A stretch of DNA of 64,000 nt. Source: Spirodela intermedia (lineage: Eukaryota > Streptophyta > Magnoliopsida > Alismatales > Araceae). This document shows, in pieces, positions 11,491-22,471 of this stretch; within the stretch, counting starts at the first letter, position 1; each line of letters starts with the position of its first letter. Location of the stretch: contig LR746268.1 in NCBI GenBank assembly GCA_902729315.2, forward strand, positions 4,953,501 through 5,017,500, read 5' to 3'. A program made the position numbers and the translations under genes. The notes beneath the pieces were generated by a model. That model did no database searches. It saw nothing but the letters and a program-made list of their open reading frames with translations, and was not told the DNA's origin.

Positions 11491-13548
11491 TTCTTCTGCC
11501 GACCTACAAGTCAGCGGCGGATCGGGGAGTTAACCGCGCTGCTTCCAGCCGTCCTGCATCCCAAAGCGAGTGACTCCGGCCGAAGGTCGCCGCTGTCCTG
11601 CCGCCTTCCTGCATTACAGATCCCGGAAGGGGAAGCCAGAGCGGCGGCGGAGTATGGTGGCGGGCAAATGGGGAAAGGGAAGACAGCGGTGGGCCAGCGG
11701 GAGATAAAGGAAGGGGGGCCACCGGACCCTTGCGAGACGGCCCCGTCGCCATTGTCTGGCCACGGCGGGATGCGGGACAAGGGCTTCCCCTACCCCCGCC
11801 TCTGGAGAAGAATAGATGAGGCGGTTAACATCACAGAAGCTATTCTTACTGCCCGAGAAACTTTCTGACGGCGCCCCGTGGCCGAATAAGAAACAGAAAC
11901 TTTCAACGTGATTTAATTATGCATATTTCAATTGGGTCATTGTCGAACCGAAGAAGATATTTGCCGATGCTTGTCTTGATGAACACGCGATTAATCGACC
12001 ACTGACGTCCGTTGACGGTGAAAACTGCGACCGGCGCTGACGGAAGGCCGTGAACCGCGATGCTCTCTATGGCTGCCTCGTGGGTCTTCGTTTCCCATTA
12101 ATCGTCAAAAACTGTCTCACGGTCTCTCGGTCTCTCGGTCTCTCTCTCTCTCTCTCTCTCTCTCGCTTTCAGTCGTCCCGCAGAGATTTTTGCAAGGCGG
12201 TGCTGGCGCAATCGCAGTCAATAGAGGTGGGCCTCCTCGTCCGTCAGCAGCTGCGAATGCTTTCAAGACGTGGATGAGACGACGGCAGACAGCTCCTCAC
12301 CTTCGGCCGCCCAAGCGGACTACTCCTTGTCCCTCTCTCTCTCTCTCTCTCTCTCCTCTCACTGCTTACATACTGGCGAGGGGGTACATCACCGTGAGCA
12401 CAATCCACCCGCTGTCAAAGCGCTGCAGCGCTGCCCTGCTCTTTCTCTTGCGGTGTGATGTCCATCGTCCATCAGGGCTTGCTCGTGGAGACGAATGAAA
12501 CCAGATGCGGCATGATTTAGTACCATTTTCTAGGTGTTTAATCGTCGAAAAGAACTCGAAATCTGTTCACATCATTCGGTTTGTGCTCATCGCCATGGTT
12601 CCCGATGGGGGCGGGCCTTCGATCCAAGGTTCAACACAAAATTTTAAAGTCAAGGCCAACAGCTGGCTTCTTCTTCGACGGCGACCGAGGTTGTTTCGCC
12701 GATGGCTCACCGCTCCGCTGGCCTACCACGCCGCCGCTGTCGAGCTCCTTTCACCAAGATGTCGGCACGCCATTGAAGACAGAATCTAGTTCCCAATTAC
12801 CTCCCCCGGACGCTTTCTCGGGTGCTTCTAGTAGTTCTTCGTTCCTTTGACGAGAAACAGAACTCCATGTGGCGTTCTTTCTCCTTTCTCTGTGGGAATC
12901 AGCCGCCTCACACGAGTCTGCAATCTATGACTCGTGCAATTCCTTTGACCGTCAGGCCGCCGATGGCATTAACTGCATGAGTAATGGAAAGAGAACAGAA
13001 AGCAAGAGGGAGATGCTTACGGGACTATCGGATCGTTCCAACATCTCTTTATCTTCCTCTTCATATCTATCCATCAACTTACTCCGCAATACGCTTCAAG
13101 ATGTGAGTCCTACTCTGTGGATCGATCAGGAAGTCAACATGAAATTCTTTCTAGACTCGCCTCCAGGCAAAGCAACTCACCCCCATAAATTAAAAATACC
13201 TCCTCTACGGAAAGCCGAAGGGAGACGAATAACTTGTCCACTCGACGGTAGCCGAGGGAGGGATGTACAGCGCCGCCGCCGTCGCCTGTACGACGGACTC
13301 CAGGGAGATGGTCGTTTTCGTCGGCGATTGTTCTGGTGGGCGCTCCTCGGAGAACTCCCTTCAGGAGACGAACACGTGTTGTAAACCTCGATATCATGGA
13401 CTGTATAATTTGTGTCCGTATTGATGGAAGGAGGGGGGCGAGGTCTTTTATCTGACCAAGCAACTGGTACAAGTTTTATCTCTCTCAACTATTGAAAAGC
13501 TTAGGTTGAATGGGCTGTTAATGGCGAGAGAAAGCTCTACAGGCTCTG
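11491..13548. other. GC-variable intergenic region, no confirmed gene
   Basis: Contains a GC-rich block at 11500-11870, two short CT tracts (about 12136-12165 and 12332-12356) and several overlapping open frames on both strands with no recognisable domain. One small plus-strand frame at 13263-13424 starts at an ATG and encodes 53 residues with a Cys-containing tail; I have no evidence it is expressed. It may include the distal promoter of the WRKY gene downstream. Confidence 0.5.
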
Positions 13549-13562
13549 CATAAATATATACA
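13548..13562 (+). promoter_or_regulatory. Candidate TATA box of the WRKY gene
   Basis: A cataaatatatacat element lies 350 bp upstream of the WRKY ATG, in an otherwise mixed-composition stretch. Transcription would start near 13580. The assignment rests on position and motif only. Confidence 0.45.
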
Positions 13563-13634
13563 TATAAGTTATCTTCTGGAGCTCGTGTCGTTTGCGCAGA
13601 TTCCTCGAAGGCTGACAGGATAAGGGTTTGGAGG

Positions 13635-13762
13635 ATGAAGATGAGATACGTGAAGGAGGGGGAGTAAAGAGATACTACAACGTCAGGATGAGAGGGAGGT
13701 ACGTCTGTCTTGTTACCCCGTCGACGTGCCGTTCACGGCACCTTCAATTAGCGCTTTCTTAG
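13635..13762 (+). promoter_or_regulatory. Two candidate upstream ORFs in the WRKY 5' leader
   Basis: If transcription starts near 13580, the leader holds a 10-codon frame at 13635-13667 and a 24-codon frame at 13688-13762, both ending before the main ATG at 13911. A CT tract follows at about 13842-13862. Whether they are in the mature leader is not known. Confidence 0.35.
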
Positions 13763-13910
13763 CCGCCCTGCCCTCTCTTTCCACGACGACCTCCCGATCC
13801 CCACCAGTTCCAATTCCCATATACTCCTTCCTCCCCTTGACAACTCTCTCTCTCTCTCTCTTGCTCTCGCTGTGTCTAGAGAATTTCATCTCATCTCCGA
13901 ATCCTCGAGC

Positions 13911-15429
13911 ATGGAGCATCATCCTATAATGTTCCCTCCAGCTTCTTCCTCCCATCATTCTTCCGGGCAGTCAGTATTATCATCAAGCATGCTACAACCC
14001 CAGGCTTTTGACAAGCTTCTGGGAGAAACTGCGAGAGGATTCACAGGCTTAAAGGGGGAGCACGAGGCTGCGAGCTTAGGATGGACTGGTGGTTATCCCC
14101 GGATGGAAGCGACTACTGGCTCAGATGATGAGATGAAGGCCGCCAAGAAGAAGGGCGCGAAGAATGTCCGGAAGCCTAAATATGCTTTCCAGACGCGCAG
14201 CCAGGTGGATATACTCGATGACGGCTATCGATGGAGGAAGTATGGGCAGAAGGCTGTGAAGAATAATAGGTTCCCACGGTAAGCAGCTTTTTGAAGGATT
14301 TGATCATTGCGATTAACTATGCTATATGACATCTTAGATAATTTCAAGTAAAACAGAAAATCAGAAATTTACCCTCACTGGCCCAAATGATTTCTACTGA
14401 TAATAATGAGAGGGAGACCGCCGCCGTGCGTGGTGCAACGGCTGTGAAGATTAGGATCTCCGATCAAGATTGCTCCGAAGCTCATTTTTCTTCTTAAACT
14501 GCCAATCTTACTGGATGGAGAGTCTGCTGAATTGCATAACTCTCCGGCAAGCTGGCAATTGGTTGAGCCTTCGTGAGGGTTTCTCCATGTCTCTCTGTCC
14601 TGTCTAGATTTCCTTCTTTTCGCTTTCTGCCTTTCAGTTCAGCGCGTATTGAATTCAGTAACGCGCCTTCCTCGTTTCCAAAACCCCTTGATGCCGATTT
14701 CATTGATTTTTCTTGACTGCATCCTTTGCTTTGCCTGCATCTTAGTACCCGAGATAACGTAGAGGCCTGTGACCATTCTATGTGTTGCTGGTGCTGGGAA
14801 TTCGTGATATGTAGAGGAATAGCGGCTGCCATTTACTTTGTAGTTAAGTATTCGCTATTTCCTACCAACTCCCAATATACAGACAAATGTGTGCACTTGT
14901 AAAGGGGAAAAATTTAAACTTCGCCTGGATTGAGGGTCAGCTGTAACGATGACTTCATTCAGTATGTTAGAGACTCGCAATCAGAAACATTTCGACCTTG
15001 ATCAATCACCCATCCATTCTTCTGACCCAATACTAGCTTAGACCTTTATTAGAAGCGTATTACAAACTCAGTGAATATTACAGAAGCCTCTACCTTCCGG
15101 AGTTTCATCTTCAGCCATCTATCATGTCTGCATGTTTCCGCTTAGGGTCTTTTTTTTCGTAATTACTCCTGCCAAGATGAACCCAAGCAGTGTCGATGAT
15201 CTGTGTGACGTACCGACGTTGTTTTTCATATTGTACGTTGTTTTGCTGCAGGAGCTACTATCGGTGTACGCATCAAGGGTGCATCGTCAAGAAGCAGGTC
15301 CAACGGCTCTCGAAGGACGAGGGTGTGGTGGTGACCACCTACGAAGGAACGCACACACATCCCATCGAGAAATCGAACGACAATTTTGAGCACATCTTGA
15401 ACGAAATGAAAATCTTCACAAACTTCTAA
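13911..15429 (+). CDS. WRKY75-like: WRKY transcription factor, group IIc, WRKY75-like
   Basis: Nuclear DNA-binding regulator of W-box genes. Its closest clade in Arabidopsis (WRKY75/45) acts in phosphate starvation, senescence, root hairs and defence; that function is by family inference. Two exons, 13911-14278 and 15252-15429, give 181 aa. Exon 1 ends inside the arginine after [15 protein letters not shown], the classic R-type intron position, and the 973-bp intron ends in ctgcag. Exon 2 supplies the zinc finger with spacing C-X4-C-X23-H-X-H and the tail [17 protein letters not shown], which is characteristic of the WRKY75 clade. A basic [19 protein letters not shown] segment precedes the domain. 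The N-terminal 70 residues are Ser-rich and variable. The ATG at 13911 is the first in frame. The gene looks intact. Confidence 0.95.
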
Positions 15430-16412
15430 ACCTTCGATGATTCCATAGATTGGCTTCATTCCGATCGTAGGAGACGACATCCAGGTCCGTCAGTAGCTGA
15501 GCGGGCGGAATGAGATGCTACTCTGTAGCGCACTGTAGAATCCCACATATTTTGCTTCACCAGTGTACATGGGGCTTGAAAATAAGAACTACGCCGCAGA
15601 GAAGACCTCACTAAGCTGCTTGTTTAGTGAACCACGTCTTTAGTTAGGCACATGATTATGGCACCCTGCGGGAGGGTGCTACTTACTATCATCTCCGTTT
15701 TGTTGTTCTAGTCTAGGAAACATGAATTAGACATATGGGCTGACGTCAGCCTGTTGACACCCACATTGGGTGCATACTTGGCGTCTTCTTTTGACGAAGC
15801 TCTCTTGTGCAGGGATTAAATCATTTATAGGTTTTTTGTCGACCTGTTCCGACAAGGTTGATGAGTCGGAGACTTACTCCAGAGTTATGGGGATGGGACT
15901 CGGCCCTCAGTCGCTGATGCATTGAACTCTTCTGTCTGTCTGTCTGTCTGTTTGTCTACTCTCTCTCTCTCTCTCTCTACATGGATTTGTATATTTAAAG
16001 ATGTAGTGTCTCAACTTGTACGAAGACTTGGTCCCGTTGACGGCAGAAACACCTTTTTTTCTTCTCTCTCACTGATTTTTGCATAATATGGAGGGCCGGG
16101 CCCTACTGGTTGGTTTGGGCCCGAAAGCCAACTCTCAAGGTTTTCTGGGAGATCCGGTCAGATTGAAGCCTTGCAATGGACGTGGCGGCTTGAATAAGAC
16201 CCGGAAAACCCAGGAGTTAGTCAAGGTAGTCAACGGCAAAGAGATACAAGCTCTTATTCACATGGTCTGTGATTATAAAAAATAGTATATGGCGTCCAGA
16301 AGTAAAACTGGCGCTGTTCAGAATAATGGAGTCAAAAGAAAATGTGAAAGGACGGCCAGAAGTCGACTTCTCCGGTAGAAGCAAAGAATCTCGGCATGTT
16401 CCTCCCCCCGGT
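15430..16412. other. Spacer between convergent WRKY and phytocyanin genes
   Basis: Holds the 3' untranslated sequences of two convergent genes. There is a TCTG tetranucleotide run at about 15931-15955 followed by a short CT tract at 15960-15978. No gene seen. Confidence 0.55.
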
Positions 16413-17162
16413 TCACCCGGACGACATCAGGAGGAGAAGAATCCCCACGAAGGTCGAGAGGGCCCAAGGTCCTCTTCCTCGCCGCCCACCGCCGTTCAAG
16501 TCCGCCTGCGGCTGAATGCTGGGGCTGAGCTCCGCTGATACGGATGGCGGCGATGCCGCCGGCGATGGGGAAGGCGACGGCTGCCCCTGCCTATGAAGGA
16601 CCACGATGTGAAACTTCATCCCGTTTCTGCACTGGGCACCGCCGTCGGCGCTGGAGAAGAAGTAGTTCCCTCCGTCCTCCGTCAGGGGGACCGGTATCAA
16701 GTCCCCTCCACTGCCTGCGCCGCCGCCGTCGGCAGCGTCGGAGGTCCACTGGGAGGTGAGATTGCCATAGTCTTGGTCGAGGCTGCACAGCCTGTACGTC
16801 GTCCTGTTGTAGGTCTGGATCACGGTCGAGTTCCCGTTATTCGTGAAGACTGCGAATTGTTCCCAGAAGAAAAACGCAAAAACCTCATCAGCAAATTCTG
16901 ATGGAGATGAAGAACCAAATGAAACTAGCTCCCTTCATCGAGAAGAGGAGACCGCACTGAGGTAGTCGCCGACGAAGAAGCTCCTCTTGGAGGCCCAAGC
17001 GGAGTAGTCGGTGCTGGCCTTTTTGCTAACCGCGTTGAACACCCACCCGGCAGCGCCGCCGACGGTGTGGTTGGTGTAGGGCTGGAAAGAATCCGCCGAC
17101 GCCCCGGCGGCGGCCAGGGCGACCACCATGAGGGCGACGGCCGCCGCCGCCACCGTCGCCAT
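16413..17162 (-). CDS. Phytocyanin / early-nodulin-like protein (copper ligands apparently lost)
   Basis: Secreted, probably GPI-anchored cupredoxin-fold protein of the cell surface. Exons 16958-17162 and 16413-16849 join in phase 1 to give 213 aa. In order: signal peptide (residues 1-23, ending GASA); plastocyanin-like domain with the usual GWVF, TDYSAWASKRSFFVGDYL and TYRLC landmarks; a Ser/Pro-rich arabinogalactan-type linker (SPSPSPAASPPS); and a hydrophobic C terminus with a glycine-serine region ahead of it, as for GPI attachment. The single intron sits at the conserved place after GDYL. The segment that normally carries the second Cys, His and axial ligand reads FFSSADGGAQCRNGMKF: the disulfide Cys remains but the ligand Cys and His positions are Ser and Gln. 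The first His (usual HNV) is also absent. This is the pattern of early-nodulin-like proteins thought not to bind copper. Four N-glycosylation sequons are visible. Confidence 0.9.
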
Positions 17163-18549
17163 TGAGAGTTCTTCACCGGAAGGAGACGTAGGACTTGGTG
17201 ATGGGGGAGGGAGGGAGGGAGGGAGGGAGGGAGCGGGGGAGAGGAAGAAGAAGAAGAAGAAGACAGCTGCCCTCGAAGGTACGGGCTGTATTTTCTAACA
17301 TATCTGGCCAAAGACAATCTCCAATTTGATACATTCTGATGGGTTCGGGCGAGAGAATGGGGACACCCCCGATCGCTTCCACGTGCTCGGAGACTTTCCC
17401 AGCTGTTGTCAGCTGGAATCCCACAAGCCGAGCCTCCGCTATCCAGAGGAAGCTAGGAGGAAGGAAAGGTACGTGCCACGATTGTGATGTGAGATCCCAA
17501 CAGCCACTGTAAACGATTCCCCCTAGAAACTGCTCGAGATGGGGAGATTCCACTGCAATGTCTCGGCCCACCACCCCAGAGACCCAGATGGGACTCGTGC
17601 CGACATCTCTCTCTCTCTCCCTCCCCACCCTTCTTTCTGTCAACAAGCTCGTGGGTTTTGCGGTCCATGCATGACACCTAGTTGGGCTCACGCCCTTGCT
17701 CTCGTCTTTCTAGTTGGGCTCATAATTGTGCGGGATCGGGTTGCGACAGCTAAGCCCGGGCCAGTAAAATGGACCATGATTAAATTCAGCTCCTGCCGTA
17801 TGTTTTCATTTGGGCAAATACGTGGCATTGAGATAAGCATTTTTTAAAAAAAATTTCAGAAGCGAATACTTGGCTGATAATGTCATATTTATTTAATACC
17901 TGGTTTCTTCAATTCCCACTCTGGATGCCTTCACAGATCTTCATGTCCTCACATCTCGACATGAGCTCGGACAAATCTGGTTTTTGTTATTAATCCACTA
18001 AATAAAATTTACTATTAATTTCTTGACCGCTGGAATTAAGTATACAAAGTCAAAGTCATGGGCTGATCCGATCAATGAGTTGGATGATTAAAAAAAAATA
18101 TTTTAGAAATGTATATTCGTGATATTCCCCCATGTGCTATTATTATGGTCCGTCCGTCCACCTCTTTATTCGTTGACCGTGAATTGCCAAATATAGTATA
18201 CACGGTCGAACTCAGGCAGCGGAACCGGTGGGAAAATGCTGAATGTTCTTTTTATTTCTCATGAATAATTCAAAGCCGGGCTGATTGCAACAAAGCAATT
18301 TGTTTGATATAATACCAACCTGCCGATTTTCAGATGCCATATTGTGAGACCAGGTCAAATATTTTCCAAAAAGTCAAGCAGACTATCGTCAGTTGCTATC
18401 TGAAATTTCTATAATAGGCTTATGCTGACATCCTTGGGTTGTAGATGGAAAAAAATTGAAGATTGATCTGAAGACGAAATTAGACAAGAGCTTCGATTAG
18501 CAGTTGTTGATTCATGGTGGGAAGGCTTCTGTACATCAAACCAGTCGGA
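17163..18549. other. Intergenic region upstream of phytocyanin gene
   Basis: Begins with the phytocyanin promoter side, including a GGGA repeat (17206-17232) and a GAA run (17245-17262). From about 17820 it turns AT-rich with no open frame of note. The 3' untranslated region of the next minus-strand gene must lie near 18400-18549. Confidence 0.5.
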
Positions 18550-19578
18550 TCAGAATACCTTAGAAAAGAAAGCCCTGAGACTGGTAAAGTGGCTGCCGTT
18601 CCCACTGCCGCCGCCGGCGGCGATCTCCTCACTGCCTTCCGAACACCGTTTGTTCTCGACCCCGCACCTCGCCTCGTGACTGAACTCGCCACAGGCGTTG
18701 AGGTCCGCGTTGACCTTCAACCCCCCGCCGCCCCGGCCGGCTCTCCTGTTGCCGGAGGCGCCGCTGGTCCTGAAGAAGCCAGTCGCGACGGGATGGGGCT
18801 TCTTGGTCGCCTTGCGGGGCTGCCAAACTGGGCTTGCCCGGCCGATGTGGACGCCCAATCCGGATCGGCCAGGGCTGGTTGTCCACCTGCGGGCAGCGTG
18901 GGTAAGAGCGGCGGCGGGGGCAGCGTGGGTAGCGGCGGCGGGGGGCTTGCAGGTCTCGCCGCGGGAGTTGCTCCGCGAGCACGGCGCGCTGCTGACTCGC
19001 CGCCCGGTGGCCCCTGATGCTGCGACACCCCTCGCTCTGCTGCTGCCGGTCCCCGCAGAGCGGCTGCGGGAAAAGGGCCAGATGTTGATGTTGAGCTCCG
19101 CCACGCCGCCAGCGCTCTTCTTCCGGCTCCTCCGCCTGTCCTTCTCCTCCGCTTTCTTCTCGCGACCCGCCCCCCTGAAGATGTCCTTCCAGCGCTTCGA
19201 AGGGAAGGGCGCAGACGATGCCAGTGAAGCAGAACTAGAGAGGGAGGAGGAAGCCGGTGAGAGGGGATCGGAAGCTGCGGGGGACGGACCCGGTGGTTGG
19301 GTGGCCTGTTCCTGCTCCTGCTCAAGCTCCTGCTCTATTACAGACGGGTGTTGGTGACGGAGACGAAGAGGGAGGATGACGCCGTCGACGAAGAGCTCCT
19401 CGGCGGTGGGAAGATCCGGCTGCGGCAAGGAGGGGTTGCGGACCATCCAGAACTCGAACTCGGGGGACGAAGGGTCGGAGCTCTGCCTGTCCCCTCCCCC
19501 TCGCATCGACCCTCCTCGGCAAGTGTCAGCGGGAGACATCGCCTCCATGGTTCCCAGCGGAAGCGGAGGATTGGGCAT
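18550..19578 (-). CDS. DUF1645-like protein
   Basis: Single-exon frame of 342 aa, strongly GC-rich. It starts MPNPPLPLGTMEAM and carries near residues 37-75 the block SPEFEFWMVRNPSLPQPDL followed by TAEELFVDGVILPL, which I recognise as typical of plant DUF1645 proteins. A second short block, KRWKDIFRG, lies at about 127-135, followed by a basic stretch rich in Lys/Arg and a WPFSRSRSAG motif. The rest is low-complexity Ser/Ala/Gly and basic, and the C terminus ends FTSLRAFFSKVF. Function is poorly known; some relatives affect grain size and stress responses. Two ATGs 11 codons apart could start it; the upstream one is given. No transmembrane segment is seen, and a nuclear location is plausible from the basic clusters. 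Confidence 0.8.
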   Translation of the reverse strand: MPNPPLPLGTMEAMSPADTCRGGSMRGGGDRQSSDPSSPEFEFWMVRNPSLPQPDLPTAEELFVDGVILPLRLRHQHPSVIEQELEQEQEQATQPPGPSPAASDPLSPASSSLSSSASLASSAPFPSKRWKDIFRGAGREKKAEEKDRRRSRKKSAGGVAELNINIWPFSRSRSAGTGSSRARGVAASGATGRRVSSAPCSRSNSRGETCKPPAAATHAAPAAALTHAARRWTTSPGRSGLGVHIGRASPVWQPRKATKKPHPVATGFFRTSGASGNRRAGRGGGGLKVNADLNACGEFSHEARCGVENKRCSEGSEEIAAGGGSGNGSHFTSLRAFFSKVF

Positions 19579-19682
19579 GTGTCAGTGAGGAAGAGGGTCG
19601 ATGTGGGTTCCGGACGGGCTGAGAAATGTTGTCGCCTGTGGCGCGCTGGTGGATGCCGACGACAGTGGTGCTTCCTCCCCAC

Positions 19683-19703
19683 ATCTCTCTCTCGCTCTCT
19701 TTA

Positions 19704-19738
<35 letters not shown>

Positions 19739-19739
19739 A
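19683..19739. repeat. (CT)n microsatellite
   Basis: Imperfect CT tract about 105 bp upstream of the start of the minus-strand DUF1645-like gene, so GA on the transcribed strand and probably in its leader or core promoter. Confidence 0.95.
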
Positions 19740-20180
19740 TCATTATCCTCCTTTTCGTTTGTCCGAATGGAGGTGGCTTCACTTGCTAAACCGCCGCACA
19801 TGGGTAGGAGCAGTGGCAAGAGCAGGTCCACACATTAAAGCTCCGGATGTTGGGGCTGATGTTAGTCTGAAGTGCATCAATCTTTATGTCAATCTTGACA
19901 CATTGTATTTTCATATGTATTCAATCGATGCAGACACACACGCATGTGAATTATTCAAGTGGGTCTCTGAAGAGGAAGGGAGAGAGAGAGAGAGAAGCGG
20001 GAAGAGGGTCTGTAGCGTGTGATCCTTTCTGACGTACAACATCTATACTTCAATTCAGATGAGCCCGCCGCCCACCCCCCCAACGCCCAATGAGACTGTC
20101 CAAAGCTTACTATTTTCAAGCCTGTCGACGTCCCCCCTCGTCAGATCTTTCGACATCTTCCTTCTATCTCTATCAACCTA

Positions 20181-20217
<37 letters not shown>

Positions 20218-20225
20218 CTCTCTCT
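20181..20225. repeat. (CT)n microsatellite
   Basis: CT run with a single GGTC interruption near its end. Confidence 0.95.
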
Positions 20226-21754
20226 CTTTCAGCTTTCGAACCAGCTCCAGCTGGGCTGAGGGATCGCATTAGCCAGATACGGACACGTACTCTAACCAGC
20301 CATTGGAAAACCAGCCACAGGGAATAATGAACTCTCTCGCCCTCACTTATCTTTCACTCTCTCTTTCTCAAAGCGAGGCAATTATCAACTCAAATATTCC
20401 ATGAAACAGAGGCTCGACTTGGAAAAAGGAGCAGAGAGGGAAACGGGAGAATGAAGAATCACCGATCGTCTGTGAGACTGTCTTTCTGCGTCGGCTCCGT
20501 CCTGCGGGGGGGGGCAGCTAAAGGCCACTGCGAGGCGACTGTGCACGTGCCTTCACCTGCGTCGGACCCCCCGGAGGAGGAAGGTGGTGCAGTATCAAGC
20601 TTTGTTTGTACTGTTCATGGCGGGTCGCTGTTACCTCCCTAATGAGTGTGAGAACCTCGTTGACGTCGATGGATAAAACCCGCCAGTGGTGCCATTTATT
20701 AGGGCTCCTTCTGCCGGCCTAGTCCCCGGCAGAGATGGTCGTCTTCTTAGATTTGGATCTCTCTGAATCTTAGAGAGATTTAGATGTCGCACGGGTGGTG
20801 GAGATGCTCCACCTGAAGATGCCGATGCTAGAGATCGAAGAAGGCAGGTGTAATGCTATCAGGCGCCGGCAGTATGGCAGAGCGGAGGATCAGAGGGCAG
20901 ACCAGGCTGGACAGAGGGAGGAGACTGGGGGAAAGGTGAGGGAACTGTGGGGAGTGAGAGCTACAGTTGACTCGGCCTGCGGGAAGGACGGAAACAAGGG
21001 CCAGGCCATGACGAACACCATTGTAGCACTTGCACTGTTTCCGGAACACTGTTGAAGATCTGGAGAGAGAGAGGAGGGGCGGGGGCGACGCTGCAGTGGA
21101 ATGAGGGAAAGGGAGGCCAGGAGCAGTGGGCAAGGGGGAGAGGGGGATCGACCTGGTGCAGAAGTGAAAAGACAGGGGAAAGATGGCGGCTTGACTTGTC
21201 TCCCTCGGTAAGCGTCGCTTTCAAAATCGTTTGAATTGAAGGGCTAGAGGTCGGAGGAGAGAGACGGTGGATCCGGCAGCGAGGGGAGGCCTCGGAAGTT
21301 GAAGAAGAACGTCACTTGTTATAGAGGCCCCCGCCTTCGCGTGACGACCGGCAGCGATCCAGAGTCAACGTTTTGGGAAAGAAGGCCCCGACCGTAGCCG
21401 CCACCGGCGATCCGGCTCGAAATCGGAATCCCACTTGGGAGCGATCCTCCCAAGTCTCTGGATCCCGCCTTCTCTCTCTCTCTCTCTTGATATATCTCTC
21501 TATCTCTCTCCCTCTCTCTCCAGCCCAACCTGCCCGGCAGACGTCTGACGGGCTCTCAGTCTCCTACTGGGCTTAAGTTTGGGCTAATCGGGATATCCCC
21601 AAAAATGGACTGGGCCTAGCGACCTTCTCGATTGTCGAGTTCGTTGACCTTGTGTAGGTATATAATTTTTCTCCCAAAGCATATCGGTAATAGAAAAGTC
21701 AAAACTCGGTGCCGACAGGGGGGGAAGTAAGAATAGTCTTCCGGAAGCTGTGCT

Positions 21755-22471
21755 TCACGTGGGAGTCAGCCAATCCCCGCCTTCTTCAGATAAGGACTCC
21801 ATAATGAAGATAATTGCGGCCACAGAGAGCAACGAGAGGAGGATGGCCAACATCCATCGCCGCCCATCCGCCGCACCCGCGGCCTTCTCCCCCACGCCGA
21901 GTTCCGGCGAGAAAGAACGACTGTGGCGTCGATGGCTTTCGCCTCCGATTGCACGTACACTTGAAGAGGGGGAAGAGGAAGAGGAAGAGGAAGAGGAAGA
22001 GGGAGAGGCAGAGGGAGAGCAGGCGTAAGACGATGAACCCCCCTCGAGAACGCTGGAAGAGCAATCGCTGCATTTCTCGTTCTGCGCTTGTTCTAGAGCT
22101 TCCAGAAGACTTCTCCCCCTGAGCCTCCCGCTCCAGATCGATGCTCTCCTCTCCATCGCGATCTCCTTGGTCTCAGAGGGAGGTCCGTCGAACTGAAGGG
22201 AATACATCAGCTGCTTGGGCAAGTTCTCGCACGGCTCGGTGATTGGAGCTATGGCGGACGGATGGGATCGTGGGGTCATCGTCTGACTGCTGCGGAGGTA
22301 CCGCGGTGGTGCCGACTTCTTGTATGAGGTCCATTCGCGTTCCAGGTCTAGGTATCTTCGCTGGAGGTCCCCCTTATCTTTCCTGAATCTTCCTCCGCGC
22401 CTCGTCATCCCTTGTGGGGCCTGAAGAGGGATTCGCTCGCCTAGAAGAGGTGCGGGAGGAACATCCGCCAA
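21755..22471 (-). CDS. Uncharacterised Ser-rich protein with C-terminal membrane helix
   Basis: Open frame of 238 aa that I do not recognise. It begins MADVPPAPLLGERIPLQ, then a basic region (TRRGGRFRKDKGDLQRR). A middle part has SRSLLEA-type leucine/arginine segments and a Ser/Cys cluster, followed by a run of ten serines at about residue 160. Near the end is a clear hydrophobic helix (WMLAILLSLLSVAAIIFIM, about residues 205-223) followed by a short acidic tail, which would suit a tail-anchored or type II membrane protein. Codon use is GC-rich like the neighbouring genes, and no frame interruption is seen. It could be a lineage-specific gene or a divergent member of a known family; an upstream exon cannot be excluded. 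No homologue is claimed. Confidence 0.55.
   Translation of the reverse strand: MADVPPAPLLGERIPLQAPQGMTRRGGRFRKDKGDLQRRYLDLEREWTSYKKSAPPRYLRSSQTMTPRSHPSAIAPITEPCENLPKQLMYSLQFDGPPSETKEIAMERRASIWSGRLRGRSLLEALEQAQNEKCSDCSSSVLEGGSSSYACSPSASPSSSSSSSSSSPSSSVRAIGGESHRRHSRSFSPELGVGEKAAGAADGRRWMLAILLSLLSVAAIIFIMESLSEEGGDWLTPT

Larger units (their letters stand above)
19579..21754. other. Intergenic region with CT tracts, no confirmed gene
   Basis: Contains the promoter side of the DUF1645-like gene and CT/TC tracts at about 19683-19739, 20181-20225 and 21472-21520. GC-rich patches at 20460-20640 and 20880-21230 give open frames on both strands without recognisable domains. The 3' untranslated region of the next minus-strand gene is expected near 21600-21754. 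Confidence 0.5.

Noticed and set aside
11047-11868. 273-codon open frame on the plus strand and 82-83-codon frames on the minus strand
   Set aside because: They are mostly Ser/Leu/Pro or Glu/Arg translations of the pyrimidine repeat; no domain follows in the unique part.
18698-19357. 219-codon plus-strand frame and other frames over the DUF1645-like gene
   Set aside because: Shadow frames of a GC-rich coding region; only the minus-strand frame shows family motifs.
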